A DNA stretch of 64,000 nucleotides, taken from Brachypterus glaber (lineage: Eukaryota; Arthropoda; Insecta; Coleoptera; Kateretidae). Shown here piece after piece: positions 51,903 through 63,421 of the stretch. The stretch spans positions 11,634,847 to 11,698,846 of the forward strand of contig OY294046.1 in assembly GCA_958510825.1 (NCBI GenBank), written 5' to 3'. Under the pieces are notes generated by a model that was not told where the DNA came from, did not search any database, and saw nothing but the letters and a program-made list of their open reading frames with translations. Every line of letters starts with the position of its first letter. The first letter of the stretch is position 1. The position numbers were made by a program, and so were the translations under genes.

Positions 51903-52936
51903 TTTTCTATTTTGCGACTCTTATAAGCTCATAATCACACGCATTTTGCGTGTTCTTATAGGCCCATATCAGGTCTCTACTTTTTTTTCTGTTGGGTTGG
52001 CAACATACAAAACCCTATCTCTTGACGTTTTGCGTACAAATGTCAATGTCGATTTAAAGTTTAATATTTTACAAAATTTTGTGTTTGGGTTATTTTCTAC
52101 CGTGTTAAAATTGTGGACTGGTTAATTGCAGTGAAAAAAGAAGAGATGACTGTAAAATAAATCAAAATATCATTTGTTCTTAGAATTTTAAACATAGTGT
52201 AAACTGTAATGCCAACCCAAAACAAAAATCCCTAAATCAGTCATCAATTTAAATGTAAGTTTTTTAAATTTTAGAGCAAAATATAAAAAATTGTATAAAG
52301 CACTTCATAACACGTTATTAGAGCACTAGTACTTTAGAAAACTCGCCGCAAGCGGCTCGTTTTCTAAACTTGTACTCGTGCGCTAAAAACGTACGTGATG
52401 AAACTAGTACTTTAATATACTATTTTTTATTTTGCGACTCTTATAAGCTCACACACACGCATTTTGCGTGTTCCTAAGAGGTCTGTACTTTTTGTTCTTT
52501 TGGGTTGTCAACAGACCTGGCCTATCGCTTGACGTTTTCCGTGCAAATGTCAATGTCGCTTTAAAGTTGAATTTTCTACAAAATTTTGTGTTTAGGTTAT
52601 TATTACCATGTTAAAATGGTGGCTTGGTTAATTGCAGTAAAAAAGAACAGATGACTATAAAATATATCAAAATATCATTTGTTTTTAGAATTTTAAACAT
52701 GGTGTAAATTGTAATGCCAATCCAAAACAAAAATCCCTAAATCAGTCATCAATTTAAATGTAAGTTTTTTTAAATTTTAGAGCAAAATAGAAAAAATTGT
52801 ATACAGCACTCGTTTCATAACACGTTTTTAACGCACTAGTACTTTAGAAAACTCGCCGAAAGCGGCTCGTTTTCTAAACTTGTACTCGTGCGCTAAAAAC
52901 TTATGTTATGAAACTAGTACTTTAATATACTATTTT
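51903..52936 (+). repeat. Two tandem copies of the 530-bp repeat family
   Basis: 51903-52423 and 52425-52936 both run from CTATTTTGCGACTCTTATAAGC to GAAACTAGTACTTTAATATACTAT. They are collinear with 45795-46333 and diverged from each other. Shadow ORFs such as a 78-aa frame at 51889 are not conserved among copies. Confidence 0.8.
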
Positions 52937-54294
52937 AAGCCCTATAAAAATGCTATGTACAGTTTTTTTTGCGTCAGGTGTCCATCTCTCGCTAGGTTTC
53001 AGTTTCAGTGCAAATGGCGGTTAAATTTGAACTATCATAACTTCGAAACTAATGAACGAATCATTATATATATTTTTTTTAAGAAAGCGTCTTTTCGAGT
53101 ACTTTCAATATATATTAAAAAAAGAACAAATTTATTGAAAATTCATAAAGTAATTCTAATTGTTTATAAGCGCAAAAATTTGATAAATGTTTAAACAAGT
53201 GCCTAGGCTCTCCTAATTAACGGATTTTAATTTTTCAAAAATCATTTGAAAGTTTGAACTCTCTTCTATATGTGTTTAAATTTTCAAGTATCTAAGGGCT
53301 TTATGTTCTATTTTGTATGATTTTGAAAATTTGATTTTTTTTTAATCCGGATTGCAAAATTATTGTGTAAAAACTATCAGACCGATTTTGATACACACCA
53401 TAAAGTTTTCTTGTGCCAATTTTGAAGGTCCTACGTATACTTTAAGTATCCGAAAAAAAATCCCAAAATAACTCGATTTTTCTAACCCTTTTTTGTGATT
53501 TTTACTATTTTTTCAATAATAATAATAATTATTTTTTCGATTTGCAACCAGTTGTATATAAAATTCAATTGCAAAACTTGTTTTCCTTTTCAATATTTTT
53601 CTGAGATGAACAGTTCCAGGGATATATGCACGAAAAGGAGAAAAAACATGAAATTTTTCTCGATTTTGCAACATTTTGTTATATAAAAAGTTACGCACAG
53701 GGTTGATTTTATGCGCATAGTGAAATTATCATTTTTAGTGATATTCTGGAGCTGCTAAATTATATGTATAACAACACTCTGTGGTGTAAAATACCTTAAA
53801 AAAGGTCCCTAAACGAGTATAAATAAATACTAAATACTACTAAATACTAAATTCATCCAAAAATAGCGAATGGTATACGATTCACCCATCTCAAAACAGA
53901 TACCGCCTGGTCTATAAAGTTAAAAATCTATTACAGTTCTCCACTGCCTACTGTTATACAGTAGATTTTTAAATAGCGGACGTGATTAAATAAATTTACA
54001 AAAATAACTCGCATCTGGAGTTTAAAAATAAATAAAAACGCTGCACAGTGTAGGTACTTAGCGAGTTTTTTTAAGTGTTTTAAAAAAGAGTATCTTTTTG
54101 TCAACAGAAATATTTCATAATAAAAAATAAAAGAATCATTGGCAATTAGCCATGTAAATGTTTCGCCTCTAATATTCTCAGAATGTACTGAAACAATGAA
54201 TTTACCGAGCCATTTGCTACTTGGACAGCTTATTATTGATTTTAATTAATTTTTAGAAAACTTTTAGTGCTTCTTGATATTTACTTCGTCACGG
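52937..54294. other. AT-rich spacer, no gene seen
   Basis: The 104-codon ORF at 52880-53194 starts inside the repeat and shows no domain. No other supported feature. Confidence 0.5.
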
Positions 54295-54575
54295 CTAGAG
54301 CGTGGGTTCGAGTCCCCGCGGTGGAAGACAAATTATTTAGTTCATGCGATGGGACATTGAGATTTGTGTCCGACTGTACATTATGACTGCTCTCTTTGTG
54401 GCATGGAGAATTGTGGCCGACTATTATGATCTCATTATCCTTAGCAAAAGGATCCCAGGTCTATACAGTATGGCTGCTCTCCTTGTGACATGGAGAATTG
54501 TGGCCGACTATACAGTAAAGATGCTCTCTTTGCGGTCTTATCCTGAATTTGAATCTAGTTGCCTTAGATTAAACT
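54295..54575 (+). mobile_element. SINE-like remnant: tRNA T-arm plus ~105-bp tandem units
   Basis: CGTGGGTTCGAGTCCCCGCG (from 54301) is a tRNA-type T-arm with a good B box (GGTTCGAGTCC) but no upstream A box or acceptor partner. Downstream, GCTCTCTTTGTGGCATGGAG and AATTGTGGCCGACTAT are repeated with a ~105-bp period (about 54389 and 54475). Fits a 5'-truncated tRNA-derived SINE. Confidence 0.55.
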
Positions 54576-54964
54576 AGGTGGCAGAAATAATAGTTTGTTC
54601 AATTTCTATAAAAAATAATTGTTGGACAAAAATTGTATCTATGCCTTATAAACAGTGGTTCGGAAGTCACTATAAGCCGGTGGTCCACAGAAGGTAGTAT
54701 GCACAATGGGCATTTGGCCTGCGTGCAAGTGATATTATCATGCATTACTGTGGTATTATCCCCCTTTGTAACTTTGCCAACTTTTTTGCTTCTTACGCTT
54801 ATAAAACTGTTTTAGCCATCATAACAAAACATAGGGCTTTTTGATATATTAACTATCATATAGTTAACCCTATATTGCACTTAATTTTATTTTGCAACGA
54901 CGAAAAAAAAATTTTGATACGTCTTTTGACTTGCATAATTCATAAAAAATATTGAAAAAAATTG
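54576..54964. other. Spacer, no gene seen
   Basis: No supported coding region; a 60-aa ORF at 54633 lacks any recognisable feature. Confidence 0.45.
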
Positions 54965-55424
54965 TTTATCCAACACCTTTACAGTCCAAAAAGTCCAAAC
55001 ACTTGTTTTGAGCACTATTTTAAATGTCAAAAGTGAGTTTTTTTCCACTAGTGACTAAAAATTTTTTACCCACTCTTTTACGTACAGCTTTTGATCTCAC
55101 CCAAAATTAGTTACATACCCTATTAATTAAGTATTATAACTATTCTATAAATAGAAGCACGTTAACTAAACCATAAAAATTAAAGAAAACCCCAAATTAT
55201 TCGTTTTTGAATAAAATACTGTTTTTATTAAAAATTCTATCATCACCGCGTCCATTTTGACGTTTGTACGAAATGTAAAACTTGCAATTGTTTATTTTTA
55301 ATAGGCATACTTAGGCAATGGCTACCTATTATTTTAGTATTATTAAAACTTAATCTTAATATTTTTGACATAATTTTTCGCAAAATTATAGATTTTTATT
55401 TAAAAATAAAAGGTGTTGGATAAA
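54965..55424. mobile_element. Possible TIR element, TTTATCCAACACCTTT ends
   Basis: TTTATCCAACACCTTT (54965-54980) and AAAGGTGTTGGATAAA (55409-55424) are a perfect 16-bp inverted pair 460 bp apart. No target duplication is visible. Interior AT-rich, non-coding. Confidence 0.5.
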
Positions 55425-55750
55425 ATTAAATTCTCAACTCGTTTATTAAGTGATTTTATTCACTTAATACACTAGTTAAGAAAATAACTATTTATTTTAT
55501 TTCAGAAATTTTGTTACATTTCCGTTTTTGTAACAAAAACGGTTACAAAACTAAAAAATACTATTCTAGCCCGTGACACATTCAGTGCAAAATTTATACC
55601 CAGGAAAAAATTTTTACCAATATTGTATGGTAAGCTATGGGTCTAAATTACGAATGTAAACTATCTTCGCACTAGTGTAAAAATTAACACTCGGTTTTTT
55701 ACCCACTGTTGAATGATTTTTAGCACCATGCCATTTTTTACTGTGTATGA
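55425..55750. other. AT-rich spacer, no gene seen
   Basis: Contains ATTCACTTAATACACTAG and GTTACAAAAACGG phrases; no coding region. Confidence 0.45.
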
Positions 55751-55758
55751 ATAAAAAC

Positions 55759-55977
55759 CGAGGGGCATGTCACTCTTCATTTGCGGGACGAAATATCGCC
55801 TTTTATATTCATCAATATCGCCCATATCCCCTCGAGATCGCCCGGTATCGCCTGGAGATCGCCCGATATCGCCTGGAGATCGCCCGATATCGCCTCGATA
55901 TCGCCCAAAATCACCTCGATATCGCCTCATATCGCCTCTCGAAGGGACGAAATACCGCCCCTGTGACATGCCCCTCG
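55759..55977. mobile_element. 219-bp MITE, CGAGGGGCATGTCAC family, ATAAAAAC duplication
   Basis: CGAGGGGCATGTCACTCTTC to CCCCTGTGACATGCCCCTCG with ATAAAAAC at 55751-55758 and 55978-55985. The interior is a minisatellite of GATATCGCC and GAGATCGCC words (about 55817-55940). The three overlapping ORFs here are frames of that minisatellite. Confidence 0.92.
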
Positions 55978-55985
55978 ATAAAAAC

Positions 55986-56650
55986 TATTTAGAAAATTAC
56001 TTGCATGTATGGGGACTTTTATATTTTAAGAATGTGAATTTGTTTTATACCAATTCTCGTACCAATCTGTCTGAAAAGCTTCTAAAGACTAAATTTTTCT
56101 CGTAAATTTTCTTCTAAAAAAGCAGTCAAACAAACAACAACATAAATTTAGTAATGATATCAATTATTCACTCTACGCTCACTTGGATCCCCAGGACGCG
56201 TGAAAGTTATTGAAAGTGACGTTCGGGGAAAACCATATGAACTTCCAGAGGGCTGCAGCGAAAAAATCAATTTCTTTTGTTTCTATGGAAACGAACTCCT
56301 AATGTAATTGCATTGCGTGGTTTACATATTATTTATTTATGAAGCTTTCTCGTTTTATAGAGTTTTGAGAAAACTTTAAAATTTCCAGCTACATAGGGAA
56401 CGTTCAATTATTTAGTAACGCAAAATTTGACCACCAACCGGTTATTGCTTCCGTCTTTTAACCAAAAACCGGTCTACGGTAATTTCCGCAACATGTTAAC
56501 CGAAAACCGGATGGTTTTCCATCTCTTTTTTTTTTTGTTTAGAGGATTTAGTGAACGCCGTGTACAATAAAATTTGCAACGAATCCGTATTTTAGGCCTA
56601 GATCATTGTTCAAAACGTGATCCAATAAACATTTTTTAAGTTTATAATTT
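55986..56650. other. Spacer, no gene seen
   Basis: ACCGGTT/AACCGGAT words at 56440-56515 and a GGAACGTTCAATTATTTAGT phrase suggest repeat debris. No coding region. Confidence 0.45.
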
Positions 56651-56965
56651 TTTAAGTGTTTCGTAAAATTTTTAAAGGTTGTATATTTCATTGATTCAAA
56701 ACAAAAGTTGTATATTTTATGGATTCAAAATACAAAAGTTGTATATTTTACAAAAAAAAAGTTGCATATTGCAGAGATTAAGACAAAAGTTGTATATTGC
56801 AGGGATGCAAAATACAAAACTTGTATATTTCACGAAAAGGTGAGGACCTTTTTTTTTCTAGTCATTAACTTTTTTGTCGAGGAAAAAAGTTGTATTTCCA
56901 GGCTAAAAAAAGTTGTAATTTTTGACCTTCTCCCACCTCCACAAAATCTTTTTCGCTACGGCCCT
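56651..56965 (+). repeat. Tandem array of AAAGTTGTATATTT units
   Basis: About seven units of CAAAAGTTGTATATTTTATG / GATTCAAAATA type, ending in CATTAACTTTTTTGTCGAGG and CTACGGCCCTG. The 133-aa ORF is this repeat translated. An inverted counterpart occupies 58075-58480 and a relative lies in 47390-47650. Confidence 0.75.
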
Positions 56966-57013
56966 GAATCAGGCTATAAAACAATTATTATGCAGTTATC
57001 ATTTAGAAGAAAT

Positions 57014-57159
57014 CAGGGGCGGATTTATTTAATTTTAAGGGGGTGCATCCATAAGGAAAAAAATTGCTCTTTCACCAAAAATATAATTTTGAAGGTATTT
57101 CTATGCTAATATATCTCGGTGGGGGGGGGGGCATGGCCCCTCCCCCAAATCCGCCCATG
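57014..57159. mobile_element. hAT-type MITE with GAAGAAAT target duplication
   Basis: CAGGGGCGGATTTATTTAAT to CAAATCCGCCCATG. GAAGAAAT at 57006-57013 and 57160-57167. Reverse-orientation sister of 761-914. Confidence 0.93.
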
Positions 57160-57167
57160 GAAGAAAT

Positions 57168-57925
57168 AATATTTTCTTTCTGCATATTTAAAACCTGTTT
57201 GTTGCAGAAACACCTACTTTTTACTGTCTATGTAAAGGACTTTTACGTAGGTGGTTAATAATAAAGTCGGTTATTTGTTAACGAGACAATCACAGGCGCC
57301 AGAACTACATGTTGAACATATGAGGCATTTTATGTAAACCGATCGAGTAGTATTTTAAAGAGTATTTTATTGAATTAAATGGTATTTTTATCCGACTACA
57401 ACAACGCGAAAGTGATGATAAAATTATTCCCAAGTTTGCTCGTTTTTTTTCGTCATCGTCAGGGCAGTCGGGGTCTTTTGTTTTTAATGTATGGCTAGCT
57501 TAAACAATTTTAAGCCGGACGCCTCATTTTATTAACGTTGCCACATCAGTTGGCACTTTCTTTCATAATAAATATACAGTACCTACCTCGTTAAAAAATA
57601 TTCAAAATTGACGGAAAAAAATTGTTTCAAAATACTGCTGCTAACATAAAAAACTTCCCCCTGTACCCCGTTTATTTTATTGTGCAGAAAATAAGTCATC
57701 CTGTATTTTCCATCTCTTTTAATTAAATTGTTATATGAAATTTATGTGTCATATGACACATAGATAGAAAGTGTAAAAGACTACAGGGAGGTTCATTTTC
57801 GGCACAGACAAAATTAATAGTTTATACTTTTTTGCAATTTTTTTTTCTGAAAATGTTTTTTTTTTTTTAAATAGAAATGTTTGAAAGTTTTTTTTTTCTC
57901 CTTTGGACCTTTTTACTACACCTCT
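57168..57925. other. AT-rich spacer, no gene seen
   Basis: No supported coding region or repeat. Confidence 0.5.
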
Positions 57926-58480
57926 ATTTTTACCAGAAACAATCCCAGACCAGAAATCTGTATAAGGAACCTATGTTCCAAATTTGAAGTCTTTAGGGGA
58001 CGTAACTTAAATATAACGCAAAATTTTGCAATTTTGACCCCTTCTCCCCACATGTAATAGATTCGTAACGATGAGACTTAACCTCTCTATCAGGACCGTA
58101 ACAAAGAAGATTTCGTGGGGGAAGAAGGTCAAAAATTTCAACTTTTTTTAACCTAAAAATGCAACTTTTTTCTCCTAAAAAAAAAGGTCCCACCCTTTCG
58201 TGAATTATGCAAAATTTGTATAAATCTATTAAATATGAAATTTTTTTCTTCGATACAAAGAAGTTAACTGTTGCACTCTTGCATGAATAGATGAAACTTT
58301 TTTCTTAGACACAAAAAAGTTAATGACTAAAAAAAAGGTCCCACCCTTAAGTGAAATATGCAACTTTTTTATTTGAAACCATAAAATATGCAACTTTTTC
58401 TTTCTCGTGAAATATGCAACTTTTTAGATTTCAAGATAGGTGGGGGGAGGCTCCCACCCCCATCCCCTACGGCCTTGCTT
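57926..58480 (-). repeat. Dispersed repeat piece and inverted AAAGTTGTATATTT array
   Basis: 57930-58020 matches the 2130-2220 repeat (ACAATCCCAG, CCAAATTTGAAGTCTTTAG). 58075-58480 holds AAATATGCAACTTTTT units with TTAATGACTAAAAAAAAGG, the reverse complement of the array at 56651-56965. Confidence 0.65.
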
Positions 58481-58500
58481 TCTATAAATACTTAACACTA

Positions 58501-58925
58501 CACGGAAAGAAATTAGTGGGCTCTGCGCTATACATTATAAGATATTTGGTAACAGTGGCAAATTATAGTGATTTAAGCTATAGATTATAAGGGACACAAT
58601 AACTAATAATGTTAAAAATAAATTGGAAACGATTATATATATTACAGACACGATTATATTTATTACAGGCACTATTATAAATTTACAGAAATTTTATTAT
58701 ATTATAAAAATTATTAGCACGGACAATAATTAAATCTATTTAAGCTATAAATGCCATACTATTTGTTATATTTTATTATTCACTAAACAATTAAAGTATT
58801 TCATATAAATTTTTACACTGACTGCCATAATTGTAAGAGAAAGCCTTGTATTTATATAATAAGCGATTATAATTTGCTTGGTATGTGTGTTATAGCGCTC
58901 CTAGCTATAATTTTTTTTTTCCGTG
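58501..58925. mobile_element. TA-flanked TIR element, CACGGAAA ends
   Basis: CACGGAAAGAAATTAGTGGG...GCGCTATACATTATAAG on the left; TTATAGCGCTCCTAGCTATA...TTTTTTTTCCGTG on the right. TA at 58499-58500 and 58926-58927. The interior contains ATTATAxATTTAC words and no ORF. Confidence 0.7.
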
Positions 58926-58927
58926 TA

Positions 58928-59589
58928 GCAGAGAAGACACCCCCTAAAAAATAGGTGAAAAGACAAACCTTTTTTTTATTTTATTAAAAATAATAAAGAG
59001 CGTTACGTAACGCTACATCATTTCCCCCCTCGTAACGCATGGTAACGCTAAGTACTACCCCCGAGACTACCCCATACTCAAAATACGTTACTTATTTTAA
59101 GTATGACCCCTTTGCACAAATCGTGGTAATAATTATTTATGAACAACCAGGTAGACATATTTTTTTACGGAAATCAACATTTTTGCAATAAAACATTGAG
59201 AAACGCAATCAAAAAATGTGAAACGGCTACCCTTTCTAGAATTCCAGACGGGTGGAAAAATGAGGAAGTTTATAAAATAATTGACTTTACTTTTACTTTA
59301 TTTTGGGGCCATTTCCTTTTAGCTTTTTAGCTTTCTCGGATTGTTTTTTCTGGCCTCACTATTATCAGAAATTAATTGTAGTTAATTTTACCTATGATTG
59401 AAATATTATTAGTTTCAAAATTTGCATCTAACTAAAAATGTAAAAATGTATCAAAATTTATTAAAATGCCTATATATCGGAAACTAAAAACGATTGCATA
59501 TGTTTTTGTTCTACTGTAAATAATAAGTGAGATATCGCTAAAAATTAGAGTTTAAGTCGATTTTGCCCCCCTTGCCCTATGCTTATGAT
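58928..59589. other. Spacer, no gene seen
   Basis: AGCGTTACGTAACGCT (from 58999) is a perfect 16-bp palindrome next to CCCCCCTCGTAACGCATGG, probably MITE debris. The 63-aa ORF at 59139 has no recognisable domain. Confidence 0.45.
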
Positions 59590-59832
59590 AACCATATTTG
59601 ATATGAGGCAAATAAAAAAGGTCCTGAATGGTTTGGTAAAAGAATTTTTCAAATTGGACATTCCGGTAAAAAGTTATAAGGTTTGGACTTTTACGTACAG
59701 ACCGACAGACATTTTCTGCACGTTTCATGACATTCTCAACACGAGAATAAAAAAAAAATCGGTCGATAAAAACGGGTGTTTTCACCCGTAAAACTCTTTT
59801 TTTTTCGATAACTTTCCTTGAGGGAAAGTAAT
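59590..59832. repeat. Dispersed repeat with ACAGACCGACAGAC and CTTTCCTTGAGGGAAAG end
   Basis: Shares its GACCGACAGAC tract and terminal CTTTCCTTGAGGGAAAGTAAT hairpin with 2130-2404. Also contains AACGGGTGTTTTCACCCG, a short hairpin. Confidence 0.6.
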
Positions 59833-60304
59833 CATATTTTCTGTCTTCCTGTTTTTATAAATCGTAGAACTTTTCCAAATGTGCGTATTATCCTGATTCG
59901 AAAGAAATTGCTTTTAGATTTTCTGCCTTTACATATTTTAAACATTCATGAACATTAAATGGCGACTCGCTAGCGCGCTGCGTAGAAATACCCGGCATTT
60001 TACTTTAGAGAAGAAAATTATGACGAAAAGAGTTTTCCAGATTTTCATGTATTTATCCGTTTTAAAGTTGCCCATAAATACAGTTTTACAGATCAAACCC
60101 AAACTATAAACCTTTATACAGGACCGGACTAAGTGGTTTAAAGTGTGGTGTTGACACATAACATATCCGATACTAATAATTATAATTTGGTAATATCTTG
60201 CTATAATTAAGCCGGTCAGATTATAGCTAATTGAATATAACACAGCCACACAAAATAGTTATTTGCGTTCCTAGTACTTACCTAGTACTTACCATAAAAA
60301 CGTC
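59833..60304. other. AT-rich spacer, no gene seen
   Basis: The 103-aa minus-strand ORF has no recognisable domain. Confidence 0.45.
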
Positions 60305-60445
60305 TGAATTTAAGGAATTTTCGCACACTTTTTTGTGTAGAAAAAAATTGTGACCTGTTGGAGCAATTCTGAGGTTAGATTCGGTTTCAGCGACCCCGAA
60401 AATATAAAAATGCGTTGTTCTAGTCGCTGGAATATGATTTTTTTT
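60305..60445 (+). repeat. Dispersed repeat shared with 32515-32640
   Basis: TTGTGACCTGTTGGAGCAAT, GATTCGGTTTCAGCGACCCC and GAAAATATAAAAATGCG align with the earlier copy in the same orientation. Confidence 0.65.
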
Positions 60446-60762
60446 ATATTTTTTTGGTTGGCTGTGCACAGCAACATTTCATTTGTCCTTCGGGAATTAG
60501 CAAACCTTGGATCTCCGCTACGCAACCCTCCTCAGGAAATGAAACTGTTTCCACCTCGGTATCTAATAAATTTAAATTTTTGACAAAACATTTGGCGTTT
60601 GAGTTCAAATGTCATCAGTTTCATTATAAATTAAACTATTTTTTCTTTTCTCTCTAATGCGAAAAATTAAACAGAATAAATGGCACTTTTAGATACAGAT
60701 CGTATCATACAATCAAATAAAAACTCACAGAGAAGTTATTAACAAAAAAAAGTATGTAATAC

Positions 60763-60951
60763 ACATAGAAAAATATTGTCTTAAATCAAGAATATGGTGA
60801 TTTGTATATAACGAAGAGAATATAGTCTTCTTTTATGCATACCATATTCTTATCCTTTCATATATAAAGCACAATTTTACTTTAAAGGAGAATATATCCC
60901 CTTCGTTATATCCAAATCACACTCTTGATTAAGACAATATTTTTTTCTGTG
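60763..60951. mobile_element. 189-bp TA-flanked MITE, CACATAGAAAAAT ends
   Basis: CACATAGAAAAATATTGTCT...TAACGAAGAG and CTTCGTTATATCC...AGACAATATTTTTTTCTGTG are inverted over ~60 bp. TA at 60761-60762 and 60952-60953. Confidence 0.85.
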
Positions 60952-60953
60952 TA

Positions 60954-61628
60954 TTTGGATCAAGTGGCTCAAAACTTTGTATATCCGAATTGCGGATCCT
61001 TGGTTCAAGGAATCCTTTTTTTTCTGTGTGATAAAATAGACCACTTTGCAGTATAAACGAAATGTTTGGAATGCGACATGCTTATCGTACACTTGCATTG
61101 TGAAGATTAACAGGAATTACATAAATTAGTGTAGGATTACTTACAACTATGTAAATACATTTTGAAATGTTTAAATAGTTAAATTTGTAAACATATGCTT
61201 TCCTATCTCTTTTATGGAGCAATTTTAAAACTATTTTATGTTAGCAGCGCTTTCATTTTTAACTAAAGAGATGCCTATAAAGTTGTCACGCTTTTTCAGG
61301 CTATTTTTAAGTGTTTTGAAAAACATTTTGAATTTTTTTTTGAATTTTGTTTTTGAATTTTTTTTTTCAATTTATTTATCTATTTTTTTTTTTTTGTTAT
61401 TACGAACCTAGGCTTACAGGGAAAAGTATTATTTTGTTGGCAGCTGTTTTTTACAGTAAACTACTTTTTTTTCTTGCAAAGATAGGATATGTTTTCTCGT
61501 TTTTAACCTATACCTTCTTAATGCTACACTGAAAAAACGATCCGGATGCGGCAATCGTATCAATGGTTAAATACTGATTTCTTTTTTTTTTCGGTGTTTA
61601 AAAAAAAACAGTTGGATATCTATGTAGT
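60954..61628. other. Spacer with a half MITE of the ACTGAAAAAA family
   Basis: 61528-61595 (CACTGAAAAAACGATCCGG...ATCAATGGTTAAATACTG) matches the left end of the element at 63422. The rest is AT-rich with long T runs. Confidence 0.5.
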
Positions 61629-61670
61629 TTAAGGCCTATTCAGAAGCTTGCATAAGAACATAAAACATAA
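61629..61670. mobile_element. Left part of a GATTGGCTT-family MITE split by the LINE
   Basis: AAGGCCTATTCAGAAGCTTGC...AAAACATAA is the normal left arm of the family. The expected continuation GAATGCGATACCG resumes at 63209 after the LINE. Confidence 0.85.
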
Positions 61671-63204
61671 AATATCTCCATCTTCCGGTCCAGGTGGTCT
61701 TCCACTAAAAATCCTAAGAAATTGTGCATCCTCCCTATGTCTCCCTTTATCACTTATAATGCAATTCTCTTTTGTAAATGGTACTCTGCCTGAAAACTGG
61801 AAAACCGCAGATGTTATAACAATCCATAAAAAAGGCAACAAATTTCTTAAGGAAAACTATCGCCCTATCAGCCTGACATGCACCGAAGTTAAAATGATGG
61901 AAAAAGTTATTGCCGACACAATGGTTTCCTTTTTGCTCGATAATAAAATTATTCCCGATGAGCAGCATGGTTTCCTTCCAGGTCGATCAGTAACTGCAAA
62001 TCTCCTAAAATGTCTAAACGACTGGACTCTCTCTCTTGACAAAGGTCTTCCGATCGACGTCATATATTTGGACTTTCATAAGGCCTTTGAAAAAGTCCCG
62101 CATAAACGTATGTTACACAAATTAGAACATTTCGGAATTAGAGGTCTTTTGCTTGCCTGGATCGCTCAGTTTTTAACAAACCGCTCTTTCCGAGTTAAAG
62201 TTGGCAACTACTTTTCTAGATTTTACTCTGTAGACAGTGGCGTGCCCCAGGGGTCGGTATTAGGCCCCCTATTGTTTATAATATTTACTGCCGTTTTGCC
62301 TCGTCTTCTCCACTGCATTAGTTCTTTTTTTGGGGTGACTCAAAATTTTTTGGGAATCCATTTCTAGAGCATCACCTACTTCAACAAGATATCAATCAAT
62401 ACCATTCTGAGGTGGAGTGAAACATGGCTTATTCCTTTAAATATCGGTAAATGCGTTGTGCTGCACCTGGGTAAAAACAATCCTCGGATGGACTATGTTT
62501 TAGATAATGGTAACCTAACAAAAGTGGAAAAACATACTGATCTTGGAGTTATAGTAACAAGCGACTTAACATGGTCTGAACACATAAACTTAGTGTGTAG
62601 TAAATCTAGAAAAACTATATTTCTATTTAAAAAGGCGTTTTGTAGACCCTCTGTTCAAACGGCAGCCTGCTTGTATAAAACTTATATACGCCCTATATTG
62701 GAATTCGGATTCTCAGTATGGTACCCTAACTTGGTGCGTGATATTAATTTATTAGAAAATGTTCAACGAAGTGCTACGAGATTACCATACGGAAGAACTC
62801 GACCATCGTACGAAAACCGCCTCATTTTATTTGGTCTACCCAGTGTTATGGACAGGTTGGAAAGAGGTTCCATTATAATGACATATATAATACTACATAA
62901 TACATTTTCCATTGATCTGCGATCACTTTTTTCATTAAACAACGATGGACGCCTTAGAGGACACAGCCTAAAGCTAAAATATGAAATATACAGGACTGCC
63001 CACAGAAGAACATTTTTAAGTAGCAGAGTATTTACGACTTGGACCTCTTTGCCACGTGATGTTGTGCTTGCGCCAACTATAAACACTTAAAAACCGGTTG
63101 GACAGACTTATTTAATACTTTGTATGCTACATAAATTATTTTTTTAACTTGAGTTAAATAGGTTTTTAACCTCAACTCTTTTTTTTATAATAATAATAAT
63201 AATA
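61671..63204 (+). mobile_element. 5'-truncated jockey/CR1-type LINE inserted in a MITE
   Basis: Starts mid-reverse-transcriptase, ends in a (ATA)n tail (63186-63207) and is bounded by the two halves of one MITE. A target duplication of about 4 bp (ATAA) is suggested, but the tail repeat obscures it. 5' truncation and a short-repeat tail are typical of target-primed insertions. Confidence 0.88.
61672..63112 (+). pseudogene. Reverse transcriptase of a jockey/CR1-type LINE, frameshifted
   Basis: Frame 1 covers 61672-62290. It has SSGPGGLPLKIL, LPENWKTADVITIHKKGN, the NYRPISLTCTEVKMMEK block, DEQHGFLPGRSVTANLL, DVIYLDFHKAFEKVPH with the first catalytic Asp (usual KAFDKV reads KAFEKV), and SGVPQGSVLGPLLFIIF. 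A frameshift follows. The catalytic FADD box is degraded to FWGD (about 62323-62340), in a frame continuing SKFFGNPFLEHHLLQQDIN. A second shift restores NTILRWSETWLIPLNIGKC (from 62398), and the ORF then runs to 63090. It includes the thumb and C-terminal regions DLGVIVTSDLTWSEHIN, KTYIRPILEFGFSVWYP and LLENVQRSATR. A last indel breaks APTINT(FK)NRLDRLI. The protein cannot be active. Confidence 0.9.
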
Positions 63205-63323
63205 ATAAGAATGCGATACCGTTATTGGCTTACAAGATACATGGCGGCACCTCAAGCCAATCACGGCATCGCATTCTTATGTATTACGTTCTTATGCGAG
63301 ACTTTTTGAATATTCCGGTAAGT
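63205..63323. mobile_element. Right part of the LINE-split MITE
   Basis: GAATGCGATACCGTTATTGG, CTTACAAGATACATGGCGGC, AAGCCAATCACGGCATCGC and GTTCTTATGCGAG complete the family palindrome begun at 61629. Confidence 0.85.
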
Positions 63324-63421
63324 TAATATCCAGATATTTTACAATGCTTAGTACAATTGTACAAATCTAAATTATTTTTTAGCGATATGTTGAAAAATCA
63401 TACTTCTATAAAACATTTATA

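Noticed and set aside
54295..54345. Second tRNA gene
   Set aside because: Only a T-arm/B box is present; no D-arm, anticodon arm or acceptor partner.
55661..56105. Overlapping ORFs rich in Arg-Ser-Pro-Gly-Asp or Ile-Ala-Arg-Tyr repeats
   Set aside because: All are frames of the GATATCGCC minisatellite inside a MITE.
56708..57109. 133-aa ORF
   Set aside because: It is a translation of the AAAGTTGTATATTT tandem array running into a hAT MITE.
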